Positions 1 through 8,345 of a stretch of DNA of 64,000 bases are shown here, piece after piece. Source of the DNA: Chryseobacterium sp. ERMR1:04 (lineage in GTDB: Bacteria > Bacteroidota > Bacteroidia > Flavobacteriales > Weeksellaceae). The position numbers and the translations under genes were made by a program. The notes under the pieces were generated by a model that was not told the DNA's origin, did no database searches, and saw only the letters and a program-made list of their open reading frames with translations. The first letter of the stretch is position 1, and the number at the start of each line of letters is the position of its first letter. The stretch spans positions 930,001-994,000 of the forward strand of contig NZ_LIRF01000003.1 in NCBI RefSeq assembly GCF_001297705.1. Reading direction: 5' to 3'.

Positions 1-986
1 CCACAAAAATAAACCTTGCGTTTGCGCCGCCTCCTGTGGTAATGGATGCGACTATCGAAGGTTGTTTTACGGCAAACAATCCGAATCTGGGAACATTTAA
101 TTTAACAACAGCGAACGTTACCACAACCATTCCCGTAACAAAAAGATATTACCCAACTCTTAACGATGCTCAAAATGATACCAATGAGATTACGGTTCCA
201 AACCCGTTTATCTCTCCCAATGCTGTGGTATATGTTAAGGTAATTACCGCCAACGGATGTTTTGATTTTGCGAAAATAACATTGCATGTTACTCCGCCTA
301 AGCCGTCCCCTCTTCTGGTAGACCAATACATCTGCCCAGGTACCATGACTTCTCTGGATGCCGGACCCGGATATACAGATTACCTGTGGAGCACAGGCGC
401 TACTACGTCCTCTATCCAGAATGTTGCGGTGGGAAACTATTGGGTACTTCTTACTTTTAACGGTTGTCAAACCAAACAATCCGTAAAAGTAATGAATACT
501 CCAACTCCAAAGATCAAGCATGTTGAAGTGAAAAACAATACCGTAACACTAACCGTTGAAGGAGGAACACCTCCTTATCAATATTCAAGAGACGACATTG
601 CATGGCAGGATTCAAATTTATTTACAAACCTCCCTCGTGGGAAGAATACGTTTTATGTAAAAGATGCTTTCAATTGTCAGCCTATCCAGATTCAAATAAC
701 CGTTCCTAATCTTGTGAATGCCATCACTCCCAATGATGACGGAATAAACGATACCCTGGATTACACCGAACTTGTTTACCTCAAAGATTTTACATTCATC
801 ATCTACAACCGTTACGGACAAGCCGTTTTCTCCTCAGATAAAACTAAAGAGTATAAATGGAACGGACGCATTGACGGAAGACCCGTAAGCACCGGAACCT
901 ATTGGTATCAAATACAATGGAAAGAACCAGATACTGAACAAAAAATAACCTATTCCGGATGGATTTTAGTCAAAAATAGAAATTAA
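1..986 (+). CDS. C-terminal part of a T9SS-secreted IgGFc-binding/CHU_C-type protein (5' end outside window)
   Basis: The gene is open from the first base (frame 3) and ends at a TAA at 984-986. The last 91 residues form a CHU_C / gliding-motility-associated C-terminal domain (type B T9SS sorting signal), starting at NAITPNDDGIND and ending in a TGTYWYQIQW...GWILVKN pattern. Before it lie Ig-like/SprB-type beta repeats with paired Cys. The translation is identical to the C-terminal part of the protein at 22473-25562, so the missing N-terminus probably carries the same IgGFc-binding-like domain. Expected to be exported by Sec and T9SS and anchored at or released from the cell surface. Ligand unknown. 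Confidence 0.85.
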   Translation, partial: TKINLAFAPPPVVMDATIEGCFTANNPNLGTFNLTTANVTTTIPVTKRYYPTLNDAQNDTNEITVPNPFISPNAVVYVKVITANGCFDFAKITLHVTPPKPSPLLVDQYICPGTMTSLDAGPGYTDYLWSTGATTSSIQNVAVGNYWVLLTFNGCQTKQSVKVMNTPTPKIKHVEVKNNTVTLTVEGGTPPYQYSRDDIAWQDSNLFTNLPRGKNTFYVKDAFNCQPIQIQITVPNLVNAITPNDDGINDTLDYTELVYLKDFTFIIYNRYGQAVFSSDKTKEYKWNGRIDGRPVSTGTYWYQIQWKEPDTEQKITYSGWILVKNRN

Positions 987-1015
987 TAACTGATTTGTTT
1001 AATGTAACCCCCTGC
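1..1015 (+). repeat. Direct repeat copy 1 (about 1 kb, apparently identical to 24577-25591)
   Basis: Position n corresponds to n+24576. Proteins on the sense strand and all spurious antisense frames are identical, so the DNA itself appears identical. The match runs through the stop codon into the terminator and then shows its first mismatch at 1016. The left edge lies outside the window. Confidence 0.9.
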
Positions 1016-1039
1016 TGAGTTGATCTCTGCAGGGGGTTT
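1008..1039 (+). terminator. Rho-independent terminator
   Basis: CCCCCTGC (1008-1015) pairs with GCAGGGGG (1029-1036), followed by TTT. It lies 22 bases after the stop. The loop differs by two bases from the matching terminator after the second copy, at 25584-25617. Confidence 0.85.
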
Positions 1040-1102
1040 GGTTATTAGCAATGCTCTATCCTGAAAATATTACTTGATAACTCTTCTATTTTTAGAATTA
1101 CA

Positions 1103-1264
1103 TTATCGTTTTTGGTCTTTTATACATTGTAGTAAAGTATTAATTGCTTCCATATCATTACCATCAAGCTTGTTAGATATACTATAATATAAATCTTGAA
1201 TATGTATTAATTGCCCCTGAAGATCTGCAATCTGTGACACTATAATTTCTAATTTTTTATCCAC
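1103..1264 (-). CDS. Small hypothetical protein, 53 aa
   Basis: A reverse-strand frame begins at GTG (1262-1264) or an ATA two codons earlier, just after a TAA, and ends with TAA at 1103-1105. The product (starts VDKKLEIIVSQIADLQGQL) is predicted helical, with a heptad-like spacing of I/L residues at 5-25, so it may form a short coiled coil. No signal peptide or membrane segment. Not recognised. The lack of an ATG keeps confidence low, but residue composition is protein-like throughout. Confidence 0.35.
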   Translation of the reverse strand: MDKKLEIIVSQIADLQGQLIHIQDLYYSISNKLDGNDMEAINTLLQCIKDQKR

Positions 1265-1633
1265 TTCTATTTAGTTTTCTCGAATATATAAAATGTCAAA
1301 TTCTCTTTATTTCAGCTTCTTTTTAAACACCTAAATATTTCAGCTTTTTTTAATACATTTAACACCAATTCTCATATTAAAATGAGTTTTCGAAATTATT
1401 AGTTTTTATATCCTCGACTGCTGTTGGGGATTTTCACTTTTGAGGCCGTAAAATTTTTCCGCATCAAATAAATAAACCCTCTCATTTTTCTCAGCCAATA
1501 AATCAACTCGCTTCAGCAAGCAATATTTTTTCATCCCTAATCTTCCTTATCAGTTTCAACATAATTGATAAACTGAATAATTCAAATATTCAATTTTATA
1601 CACTTTATTTTAAATAATAGTAAAATAAATTAC
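1265..1633. other. Non-coding AT-rich interval
   Basis: I see no convincing coding frame, RNA gene or strong hairpin here. The right end carries the upstream region of the TetR-like gene. Confidence 0.5.
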
Positions 1634-1641
1634 TAAATTTG
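1634..1641 (+). promoter_or_regulatory. Putative -7 box of the TetR/aarF operon
   Basis: TAAATTTG matches the Bacteroidetes -7 consensus TAnnTTTG, 18 bases before the ATG at 1660. The -33 region shows only a weak TTTA near 1605, so strength is uncertain. Confidence 0.45.
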
Positions 1642-1659
1642 TTTTAAATAAAATTTAAA

Positions 1660-2319
1660 ATGGAAAAGGAAAATCAGATTACAGAAGACAGACTATTTGA
1701 ATTGTATGGTGATTATATTCTGAATCATGCAGAAAGGCCTAAAAACATGTATCGTTTTGCAAAAGATAATGATTTCGAAGAAAAAGACTTTTATGATTAC
1801 TTTTCAAGTTTTGAGCAGATTGAAAAACAGATGCTCACTAACCTTTTTACCAAATCGGTAGAATTGGCTTCACAAGTGAATGATTCAGAGGCAGTCACTT
1901 CAAAAGAAAAACTATTGAATGTTTATTTTATCTTCTTTGAAAATTTAACAATGAACAGATCATTGGTTCTTATGATATTGGGAAATGATAAATTACATGC
2001 TGCAAAAATTTCGAATCATCTTAAAGAAACACACCGTAATTATATTAAAACATTAGACTTTAATGACTGGGAAATATTGAAAAAAGCCAAAAATGATATA
2101 AAAAACCTACACGAAAAAGCTAGAGAAGAAGCATTATGGCTGCACTTGGTTTCAGTCATTGAGTTTTGGAAAAAAGATACTTCGCCTTCCTTTGAAAAAA
2201 CAGATCTATTCATTGAGAAAACAATTGATACCGGATTTGAGTTAATGGATAATGAACCTTTGCGAAAGGTACTTGATCTTGGGAAATTTTTATTCAAAGA
2301 AACATTCAAAAAAAGTTAG
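1660..2319 (+). CDS. TetR/AcrR-like transcriptional regulator
   Basis: 219 aa. The N-terminal 50 residues have the layout of a TetR HTH: helix with ERPKNMYRFAKDNDF, then a short turn, then KDFYDYFSSFEQIEKQM, which corresponds to the usual FYxxFxSKExL recognition-helix motif. The remaining helical part would be the ligand/dimer domain. The stop TAG (2317-2319) directly abuts the ATG of the AarF-like kinase gene, so the two are almost certainly co-transcribed and the regulator may control this operon. The ligand cannot be read from the sequence. Confidence 0.75.
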   Translation: MEKENQITEDRLFELYGDYILNHAERPKNMYRFAKDNDFEEKDFYDYFSSFEQIEKQMLTNLFTKSVELASQVNDSEAVTSKEKLLNVYFIFFENLTMNRSLVLMILGNDKLHAAKISNHLKETHRNYIKTLDFNDWEILKKAKNDIKNLHEKAREEALWLHLVSVIEFWKKDTSPSFEKTDLFIEKTIDTGFELMDNEPLRKVLDLGKFLFKETFKKS

Positions 2320-3642
2320 ATGAAAACACTCAATAAAATACCAACAGGAAAGTTAGAAAGAACAAGCAGTTTGTTGAAAGCCGGAGCAAAAGTTGGGGTC
2401 AATTACATCAAGTACTACGGTAATAAAATAACAAAAGATAAAAACGAAGAGGAAGCCCTTAAAACCCTCAATGAAGAAAATGCAACAGACATCTACGATT
2501 CTCTTAAAGAGCTAAAAGGTTCTGCCTTAAAAGTAGCACAGATGTTGAGTATGGAGAAAAACATTCTGCCTCAGGCTTATGTAGAAAAATTTTCTTTGTC
2601 TCAATTTTCAGTACCTCCGCTTTCCGGAGCTTTGGTAAAGAAAACTTTTAGAAAATATTTTGGAAAAAACCCAGAAGACATATTTGATGAATTTACTACA
2701 GAATCTGTGAATGCAGCAAGTATTGGGCAGGTACACAAAGCTAAAAAAGGAGATAAAAACTTTGCTGTAAAAATTCAATATCCCGGAGTAAGAGAAAGTA
2801 TTTCCAGTGATTTGAAAATGGTAAAACCTATCGCCATGAAAATGTTCAACATCAAAAAAGAAGGTTCAGAATCTTATTTTCAAGAAGTTGAAAGCAAACT
2901 GTTTGAGGAAACAGATTATAATCTGGAACTGAAAAGAAGTCAGTATATTGTTGAAAAATGCAGTCACCTGCCAAATACTCAATTTCCTCAATACTATCCT
3001 GAATTTTCTTGTGAAAAGATCATCACAATGGACTGGCTGAACGGAAAACATTTCTCAGAATTCATCAAGCAAAAAAATTCTCAGGAAGAGTTAAATACAA
3101 TCGGACAAACGCTTTGGGACTTTTATATGTACCAAATGCATATCTTAAAACAAGTTCATGCAGATCCGCATCCTGGAAATTTTTTAGTGTCCGAGAATCT
3201 AAACTTACTTGTCATAGATTTTGGATGTATTAAAGAAATTCCGCAAGAATTTTATATTCCCTATTTCGAATTGGCCAAAAAAGAAAATTTAAACAATCCT
3301 GAAATTTTTAAAGAAAAATTATACCAGCTTGAAATCTTACGTGATGATGATTCTCAGCGGGAACAGGAATTTTTTACCCAACTTTTCTACGAACTGCTTG
3401 AATTATTTACAAGACCTTTTAACAGTGAAAAATTCGACTTTTCTGATGAAAAATTCTTTCAGGAAATTGCAGATCTTGGGCAACGTTATGCAAAACTCAG
3501 CGATATAAAAGGAATGAATACCAATAGAGGCTCTAAACATTTTATTTATCTGAACAGAACTTTTTTTGGCTTGTATCATATGATGCACGATTTAAGAGCA
3601 ACAGATATTGTGATTAATAATTATAAAAAATTCATCGTCTAA
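2320..3642 (+). CDS. AarF/ABC1/UbiB-family atypical kinase
   Basis: 440 aa. Family hallmarks are visible: a KxGQ-like motif region (KGSALKVAQML, 66-76), the invariant Lys in VKIQYPGV (K151), the catalytic-loop HADPHPGNF (280-288), and the metal-binding DFG at 300-302. The family has ATPase/kinase-like activity and is linked to ubiquinone/menaquinone or lipid metabolism. No C-terminal membrane segment is obvious, so this is probably cytosolic or peripheral. It starts immediately after the regulator and is followed without a gap by the DUF2256 gene. The specific substrate is unknown. Confidence 0.85.
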   Translation: MKTLNKIPTGKLERTSSLLKAGAKVGVNYIKYYGNKITKDKNEEEALKTLNEENATDIYDSLKELKGSALKVAQMLSMEKNILPQAYVEKFSLSQFSVPPLSGALVKKTFRKYFGKNPEDIFDEFTTESVNAASIGQVHKAKKGDKNFAVKIQYPGVRESISSDLKMVKPIAMKMFNIKKEGSESYFQEVESKLFEETDYNLELKRSQYIVEKCSHLPNTQFPQYYPEFSCEKIITMDWLNGKHFSEFIKQKNSQEELNTIGQTLWDFYMYQMHILKQVHADPHPGNFLVSENLNLLVIDFGCIKEIPQEFYIPYFELAKKENLNNPEIFKEKLYQLEILRDDDSQREQEFFTQLFYELLELFTRPFNSEKFDFSDEKFFQEIADLGQRYAKLSDIKGMNTNRGSKHFIYLNRTFFGLYHMMHDLRATDIVINNYKKFIV

Positions 3643-3798
3643 ATGCCTGCCAATTTACCTTCAAAAATTTGTGAAGTATGCGGGTTATCTTTTAACTGGC
3701 GAAAAAAGTGGAAGAAAAATTGGGATGATGTAAAATACTGCAGTGAAAAATGCCGAAAAAATAAAAAATCAATATCATCAGATCCACAAAAGAGTTAA
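3643..3798 (+). CDS. DUF2256 zinc-ribbon-like small protein
   Basis: 51 aa, ATG directly after the TAA of the kinase gene. It shows the family signature: CEVCG near residues 10-14, then FNWRKKW, W27DDV and YCSEKC (32-37). Four Cys in two CxxC-type pairs are expected to bind zinc. In many bacteria DUF2256 sits next to cryptochrome/photolyase-related genes and a TIGR03643 gene. Here the TIGR03643 partner follows but is broken, and no photolyase gene is present between them. Confidence 0.85.
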   Translation: MPANLPSKICEVCGLSFNWRKKWKKNWDDVKYCSEKCRKNKKSISSDPQKS

Positions 3799-3813
3799 TT
3801 AAAATCCTGAATT

Positions 3814-3968
3814 ATGCCTACAATAGAATCATGTATTGAACAATTGATATTTCCTCATCAGCAGCAATCCAAGGCTTGGAATGATGTTGAGAACACTCCA
3901 CAAGATGCTTGAAGAAAAGAAATCAGCTCATTTTAAAGAAGCAATACAACTCATGAAAAATTTATAAG
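3814..3968 (+). other. Possible degenerate coding segment between DUF2256 and TIGR03643
   Basis: An ATG frame (MPTIESCIEQL...) stays open for 32 codons to a TGA at 3910-3912. A second frame, from an ATG near 3888, reads as an amphipathic helix (LHKMLEEKKSAHFKEAIQ) and ends at TAA at 3967-3969. The composition is protein-like in both, which suggests one gene broken by a frameshift. I could not identify the family, and this may be chance. Confidence 0.25.
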
Positions 3969-3969
3969 A

Positions 3970-4251
3970 ATGCTGAAGCAATTTACTACAGAACAAACAG
4001 ACCGTATCATTGAAATGGCATGAGAAGACCGAACCCCTTTTGAAGCCATAGAATTTCAATTTGGCATCAGCGAATCGGAAGTCATTGAAGTGATGCGTTC
4101 AGAGCTAAAATCTTCAAGTTTTAAGCTTTGGAGAAAAAGAGTCAACTCAGGAATCAGTCATAAACATGCAAAGAAAAGAAGCCTGGAAATGGACAGATTT
4201 AAATGCAGCAGACAACGAACAATAAGCCATAATAAAATTTCAAAACGATAA
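3970..4251 (+). pseudogene. TIGR03643 (DUF2805-like) gene interrupted by an in-frame stop
   Basis: The frame runs from ATG 3970 to TAA 4249-4251 (94 codons), with one TGA at 4021-4023 (codon 18). The sequence around it, EMA(stop)EDRTPFEAIEFQFG, is the family's N-terminal motif, where I expect Trp at this position (TGG to TGA). The rest keeps the family hallmarks (SESEVIEVMR, SSSFKLWRKRV, RFKCSRQ and a KISKR end). No in-frame start after the stop would preserve the conserved domain. A single substitution explains the break: recent inactivation or a sequencing error. Confidence 0.75.
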
Positions 4252-4300
4252 AATTTGATGTAGAATACATTAAACTATTTGTAAAACTAAATATAAACAA

Positions 4301-4999
4301 ATGAAAAATATAGTGATCATTGGCTGCGGTCAGGGAATTGGATTTGCCACTGCAAAGTTATTATCAGAAAGCAATCACGTTATTGGCATTTCAAGAAGTT
4401 CTAATCCTGAAGTTCAAAATCTTAGTATTGAATTTCATCAAATGGATATTGTTAATGAAAATCTTGAGGATATTAATTTCCCGGATATTGTTGACGGCCT
4501 AGTATATGCACCAGGAAGTATCAATCTGAAACCTTTTAACCGACTTACCTCTGATGACTTTAAAAATGATTTTGAAATTAATGTTCTTGGCGCCGTTACA
4601 TGTATCCAAAAATTGCTTCCGAATTTGAAAAAATCCGAAGATGCCTCTATTGTATTATTCAGTTCTGTAGCTGCTAAATTAGGAATGCCTTTTCATTCTT
4701 CTATTGCATCTAGTAAGAGCGCTGTAGAAGGTTTAACAAAAAGTCTTGCCGCGGAATTTTCTAATCAAAAGATAAGAGTGAATGCAATTGCTCCATCATT
4801 AACTGATACAGCTCTTGCCTTACAACTGCTTTCCACTCCTGAAAAACGGGAAGCTTCTGCCAAAAGACATCCATTACAGAGAATCGGAAATGCAGAAGAA
4901 ATAGCAAAAATGGCTGAATTTTTATTATCCTCCAAAGCATCTTGGATCACAGGACAAATCATAGGAATTGACGGCGGCATGGGAAATATTAAACTTTGA
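4301..4999 (+). CDS. SDR-family oxidoreductase lacking the catalytic tyrosine
   Basis: 232 aa Rossmann-fold protein. The cofactor motif is GCGQGIG (8-14), the NNAG position reads YAPG (69-72), and the active-site Ser region FSSVAA is at 120-125. The usual YxxxK reads IASSK (135-139), so Tyr is replaced by Ile while Lys139 is kept. The C-terminal ITGQIIGIDGG motif is intact. It may have another proton donor or a non-catalytic role; related flavobacterial SDRs appear to share this change (from memory). The downstream MarR-type gene starts 41 bases later in the same direction. Confidence 0.85.
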   Translation: MKNIVIIGCGQGIGFATAKLLSESNHVIGISRSSNPEVQNLSIEFHQMDIVNENLEDINFPDIVDGLVYAPGSINLKPFNRLTSDDFKNDFEINVLGAVTCIQKLLPNLKKSEDASIVLFSSVAAKLGMPFHSSIASSKSAVEGLTKSLAAEFSNQKIRVNAIAPSLTDTALALQLLSTPEKREASAKRHPLQRIGNAEEIAKMAEFLLSSKASWITGQIIGIDGGMGNIKL

Positions 5000-5040
5000 T
5001 GAACTGAAAAAAACAAATATCTTTACCTTAAATTTAAACT

Positions 5041-5688
5041 ATGCAAACTGATTTTTTTATCAATCTTCTGCTTGAAGTAAAAGATTTTGAAAATTCTGAC
5101 GCCTACAAACCCAATTGTAATGTGGAAGATTTCCGTGTTTGGATGAATGATAAAAAATATGCAGAAGAGAGCCCGACCAAGCTTTTTAAAAATGAAAATC
5201 ATCAAGTATCATTTACCGAAAACGAAATCTGCAAACAAATATTGTTATTAGGAAGATATTCTAAACTTCTGATAAGAAAAGGCTTAAGTGATTTTCCAGA
5301 TTTAGCCAATGAAGAATTTACTTATTTATACCGACTTAAGGATGAGCCTGATCTTACAAAAATTCAGCTGATAGAAAGAAATGGTCACGAAAAACAAACA
5401 GGAACCCAGATTATTAAAAGGTTACTCGAAGCCGAGCTTTTAGAAGAGAAAAACGATCTAGAAGATAAAAGAAGTAAACGACTTAATCTTACAGAAAAAG
5501 GGGAGAAAACATTTCATGAATCAGTAGCCAATGTCAATAAGACTTCTAAGATCTTATCCGGAAAATTAAATGAAAAAGAAAAAAATGAACTTCTGAGAAT
5601 ACTTAAAAAACTCAATGAATTTCACGCTCACCTATATTCCGAATATAAAAATTCTGATATTCCTAAAATTTTGGAATTTATTAATTAA
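5041..5688 (+). CDS. MarR-type winged-helix regulator
   Basis: 215 aa. Residues about 85-165 form a MarR winged helix: TYLYRLKDEPDLTKIQLIERNG, a recognition region GTQIIKRLLEAELLEE, then the wing DLEDKRSKRLNLTEKG, where DxRSKR...LTxKG is diagnostic. The first 60 residues (acidic, NVEDFRVWMNDKKY) are an N-terminal extension seen in some flavobacterial members. It probably controls the preceding SDR gene or itself. Ligand unknown. Confidence 0.75.
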   Translation: MQTDFFINLLLEVKDFENSDAYKPNCNVEDFRVWMNDKKYAEESPTKLFKNENHQVSFTENEICKQILLLGRYSKLLIRKGLSDFPDLANEEFTYLYRLKDEPDLTKIQLIERNGHEKQTGTQIIKRLLEAELLEEKNDLEDKRSKRLNLTEKGEKTFHESVANVNKTSKILSGKLNEKEKNELLRILKKLNEFHAHLYSEYKNSDIPKILEFIN

Positions 5689-5805
5689 TGGCAAAACGCT
5701 CCTATTTATATCTATAAGTTAAACTCATTATTATCAATTTTTCCATCAAATATTTGAGAGTTAGTCAAACTAACACGTATCAAACAAAATTTCAAACGAC
5801 TATCC

Positions 5806-6633
5806 ATGGACAAAAAAGCTAAAAATATATTATTTAAAACCTATTGGAAAAACGGCTGGATTGATGCCCCACAAAGACAAACAAATCCCGCTGACTTTGA
5901 ATATGCCAAATCAAAAAGCATAATGTTTGACCCTTTAACAATTTCGCACGATCAATGTTTAGAAAATATTTTTGAGATTCTTCCCACAATTTCAATGGAT
6001 AAAGTGGCAACAGCATTTTTAAGCAGCCTTTCAAGCAGACGGTTAGATTGGCGTTCAAGTTTAGCTTCATATTTCATTGCTAAACGATTGGTGCCTCATC
6101 ATTATACCCAAGTGGTAAGCGGACAAAGTTTTGGAGAAAATGGAGAGGAAACACACATAAGCCATACGTGTGGAATTTGCAGAGATTTAAAATATGGCAT
6201 TATCGGTGAAAAAAAATATCAAAATGAAGACTTAAATGTTTTAAATTTTGAAAGAATAAAATGGGGCGGAGTCAGACACGGACAACTTATTTATACTTTG
6301 TTAGATCTTCAACAGCTTCAGATCGCAGAAATTCCGGAGCCAACGGCAGAAGATATTGAAATCTTCAAAAATATTTTGGATATTATCAGCACTTCCCAAC
6401 CCACCGATTATCCAGGGACGTTAGAAAAAAATCTTTCAACAGCTATTAAATCAACAAAAGACGAAAGGAAAATATTAATTGAAATTCTAGCGTGTATTGA
6501 CATTCTAAAACCAGCCTCTTACGAAAGGCCAAGCAGAGGAAAAAGCGATTGGACTTTTGTAGAATATTGGCGTGGAGAAGATAAATACAATGAAGAAGCT
6601 CTGAATACTTATTTTGGAAAATATATGAAGTAA
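5806..6633 (+). CDS. Hypothetical protein, 275 aa
   Basis: Cytosolic-looking, no signal peptide or membrane segment. Visible motifs are THTCGICRDLKYG near 120-132 (a CxxC pair that could bind metal), RIKWGGVRHGQLIYTLLDLQQL near 147-168, and a C-terminal RPSRGKSDWTFVEYWRGEDKYNE region, where the Trp-rich end resembles repeated domain ends in uncharacterised Bacteroidetes proteins. The family is not recognised. It stands alone, 117 bases after the MarR-type gene, and converges with the GNAT gene. Confidence 0.6.
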   Translation: MDKKAKNILFKTYWKNGWIDAPQRQTNPADFEYAKSKSIMFDPLTISHDQCLENIFEILPTISMDKVATAFLSSLSSRRLDWRSSLASYFIAKRLVPHHYTQVVSGQSFGENGEETHISHTCGICRDLKYGIIGEKKYQNEDLNVLNFERIKWGGVRHGQLIYTLLDLQQLQIAEIPEPTAEDIEIFKNILDIISTSQPTDYPGTLEKNLSTAIKSTKDERKILIEILACIDILKPASYERPSRGKSDWTFVEYWRGEDKYNEEALNTYFGKYMK

Positions 6634-6761
6634 CAGACCACAGCAGGTGATCTGTTAAACTTAATTCCTAATTTATAATGGTAAAGAAATAGAGATAATA
6701 GAACCAACGAACTCTATAACCATAAAAGCAGTATTTTACTTTGAACGAATACCTGAATTTC

Positions 6762-7244
6762 CTAAAATTCAAGTACCATATCGTGCCAAATTTCTCCTCC
6801 ATGAACAGATTTTGAAATACCCAAGTCTACAAAGCCAAATTTGTTATAATAAGAGATCAGATACTCTTTACAAGTAAGCGTGATTCCCTTTCTCTTTTGC
6901 TCTTTACACTTTTCAATTAAATGATGTATAAGTTGAGCTGCATGGCCACTGTTTCTATACTCAGGAGATACGGCCAAACTAAAAACAGATTGCCAGCTTC
7001 CATTTTCGTCATGCAATTCTACATTCGCAAACATTTCGTCATGAATGGTCTTATTATTGGTAACCATCCCATTAATATATCCAATCATCTTATTATCATT
7101 CTCCAGTATCCAAAAATGATTGGGAAAGACTTTTAATCTCTTTGACAAAGATTCAAAGGAAGCGGCTTCGTTGGGAGGAAAACATTGATTTTCTATGGCA
7201 TTGATTTCTTCCAAATCTTTTATAGTGGCATTTCTAAAATTCAT
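6762..7244 (-). CDS. GNAT-family N-acetyltransferase
   Basis: 160 aa. It begins MNFRNATIKDLEEINAIE, the standard GNAT beta1-alpha1. Motif A is VSPEYRNSGHAAQLIHHLI (94-112), the acetyl-CoA pyrophosphate loop (here RNSGHA instead of RxxGxG/A), and motif B is LISYYNKFGFVDLG near 135-148. A single-domain acetyltransferase; substrate unknown. Probably monocistronic, as the next gene on this strand starts 100 bases upstream. Confidence 0.85.
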   Translation of the reverse strand: MNFRNATIKDLEEINAIENQCFPPNEAASFESLSKRLKVFPNHFWILENDNKMIGYINGMVTNNKTIHDEMFANVELHDENGSWQSVFSLAVSPEYRNSGHAAQLIHHLIEKCKEQKRKGITLTCKEYLISYYNKFGFVDLGISKSVHGGEIWHDMVLEF

Positions 7245-7344
7245 ATGAGCAAAATTGGTAATTATTTCAAATGTAATGAAAATCTACAGCTGTTAAAGAA
7301 TTTACTTGGAAGTTGGTTTTAATAGTTTCTCCTTAAAGAAGTCT

Positions 7345-7692
7345 CTACTCTACCCACTCAAAACTGAAATCCGGAAAATTGTCTGTTTTAAAATGATAGC
7401 CAATATTCTTTGAAGTTAAGAATTCCTGAATGGCCAGTATCAAGTTTTGTATAACCCAAATACACATTGAATTTTTTTGATTTTTAAAAAGATCTATATG
7501 ATTCCAAACTTTAAAAAAAGTAAGTTTAACGATTTCCTCTGCGTATTCCTGTGAATGAACCGCTCTAATAGCTAAACCATACAAAGTACAACCATAGCAA
7601 TCATACAATTGGTCTAAACCGGCTTTTTTATTATCTTTTATTAATAAAAACAAATCCGTGTCTGCTTCTATATTGGAAATCTTTTTTATCAT
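7345..7692 (-). CDS. Truncated ECF-type sigma factor, region 2 only
   Basis: 115 aa. The first about 75 residues match sigma-70 region 2 of ECF factors: DLFLLIKDNKKAGLDQLYDCYG, then a helix ending in SQEYAEEIVKLTFFKVWNHID (usual AEEVLQETFxKVW). Region 4, needed for -35 recognition, is absent; the last 40 residues (NIGYHFKTDNFPDFSFEWVE) do not resemble it. Either a decayed ECF gene or a small protein that could bind core RNA polymerase. ECF factors are normally 160-200 aa. Confidence 0.7.
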   Translation of the reverse strand: MIKKISNIEADTDLFLLIKDNKKAGLDQLYDCYGCTLYGLAIRAVHSQEYAEEIVKLTFFKVWNHIDLFKNQKNSMCIWVIQNLILAIQEFLTSKNIGYHFKTDNFPDFSFEWVE

Positions 7693-8038
7693 TGGGCATG
7701 TTATAATAGATGTTATTGTGTACCCATGTGTCTTTCACACTTTAATAATTATTGATTAGGAAATTAAATAACATAAGAGTAAAACGTTATAAATGCATTG
7801 AAAAATCTCATCTACTTACATTTAATCAATTCTGATATTCACATTTATTTGAATTATTACAATTTATAAAGCAAATTTTATGCTGCTAATCTTAAAATTG
7901 ACATAATGAGGTATCATTGTGGTATATTTTTAATTAATTTAATTAACTTTAAATATCAATTTTTGGTAAATTTTTCTTTAATCATCAAGAATTCGCATTT
8001 ATAAAATCTATCCATTTTCAGCAACTTAAAAAATATTA
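7693..8038. other. AT-rich intergenic region
   Basis: About 345 bases between the truncated sigma gene and the cold-shock promoter. I see no coding frame or strong stem here. Confidence 0.5.
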
Positions 8039-8070
8039 TTTGTTTATTTAAAAAACTTTTTCTATATTTG
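8039..8070 (+). promoter_or_regulatory. Bacteroidetes-type promoter for the cold-shock genes
   Basis: TTTG at 8039-8042 and TATATTTG at 8063-8070 are separated by 20 bases, a full match to the -33 TTTG / -7 TAnnTTTG consensus. Transcription would begin near 8077, about 270 bases before the first csp start codon. Confidence 0.75.
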
Positions 8071-8076
8071 CAGAAT

Positions 8077-8345
8077 AATCAGGCTCCTGCCTAATGCTTT
8101 TTCTGAAACTCTTGAGTTATATCTTTTTATCAGTCTTCGCTTTTTCAGATGCTAAATTTTGTTCTCAATATTACAGGTGCAGTACCTTTTTTCAGCTTGA
8201 AAACTTTCAAGATTCTAAAAATACCAACATCATTTTCTTGTTCACAAATAGATTACTTACTGTTTTGATTTAATCATCAATATAGTAATGGCAATAGCCA
8301 AAAAAATAATTATCAGTAAATACAACAATTTTATAATACAATACA
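8077..8345 (+). promoter_or_regulatory. Long 5' leader of cold-shock mRNA
   Basis: The predicted transcript start leaves a leader of about 270 bases. It begins with a small hairpin (AGGC-TCCT-GCCT near 8080-8091). Long structured leaders that change fold with temperature are known for cspA-type mRNAs in other bacteria; that this leader does so is inference. A 57-codon frame (ATG 8094 to TAA 8274, start MLFLKLLSYIFLSVFAF) lies inside it and could be a leader peptide or chance. Confidence 0.45.

Noticed and set aside
102..821. Antisense frames of 139 and 67 residues in the 3' part of the T9SS gene
   Set aside because: They mirror the coding strand and recur exactly in the second copy because the DNA is the same; no start context or family similarity.
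6634..6656. AACAGACCAC...GTGATCTGTT hairpin between convergent genes
   Set aside because: Imperfect stem and no T-run; possible terminator but not supported strongly enough to list.
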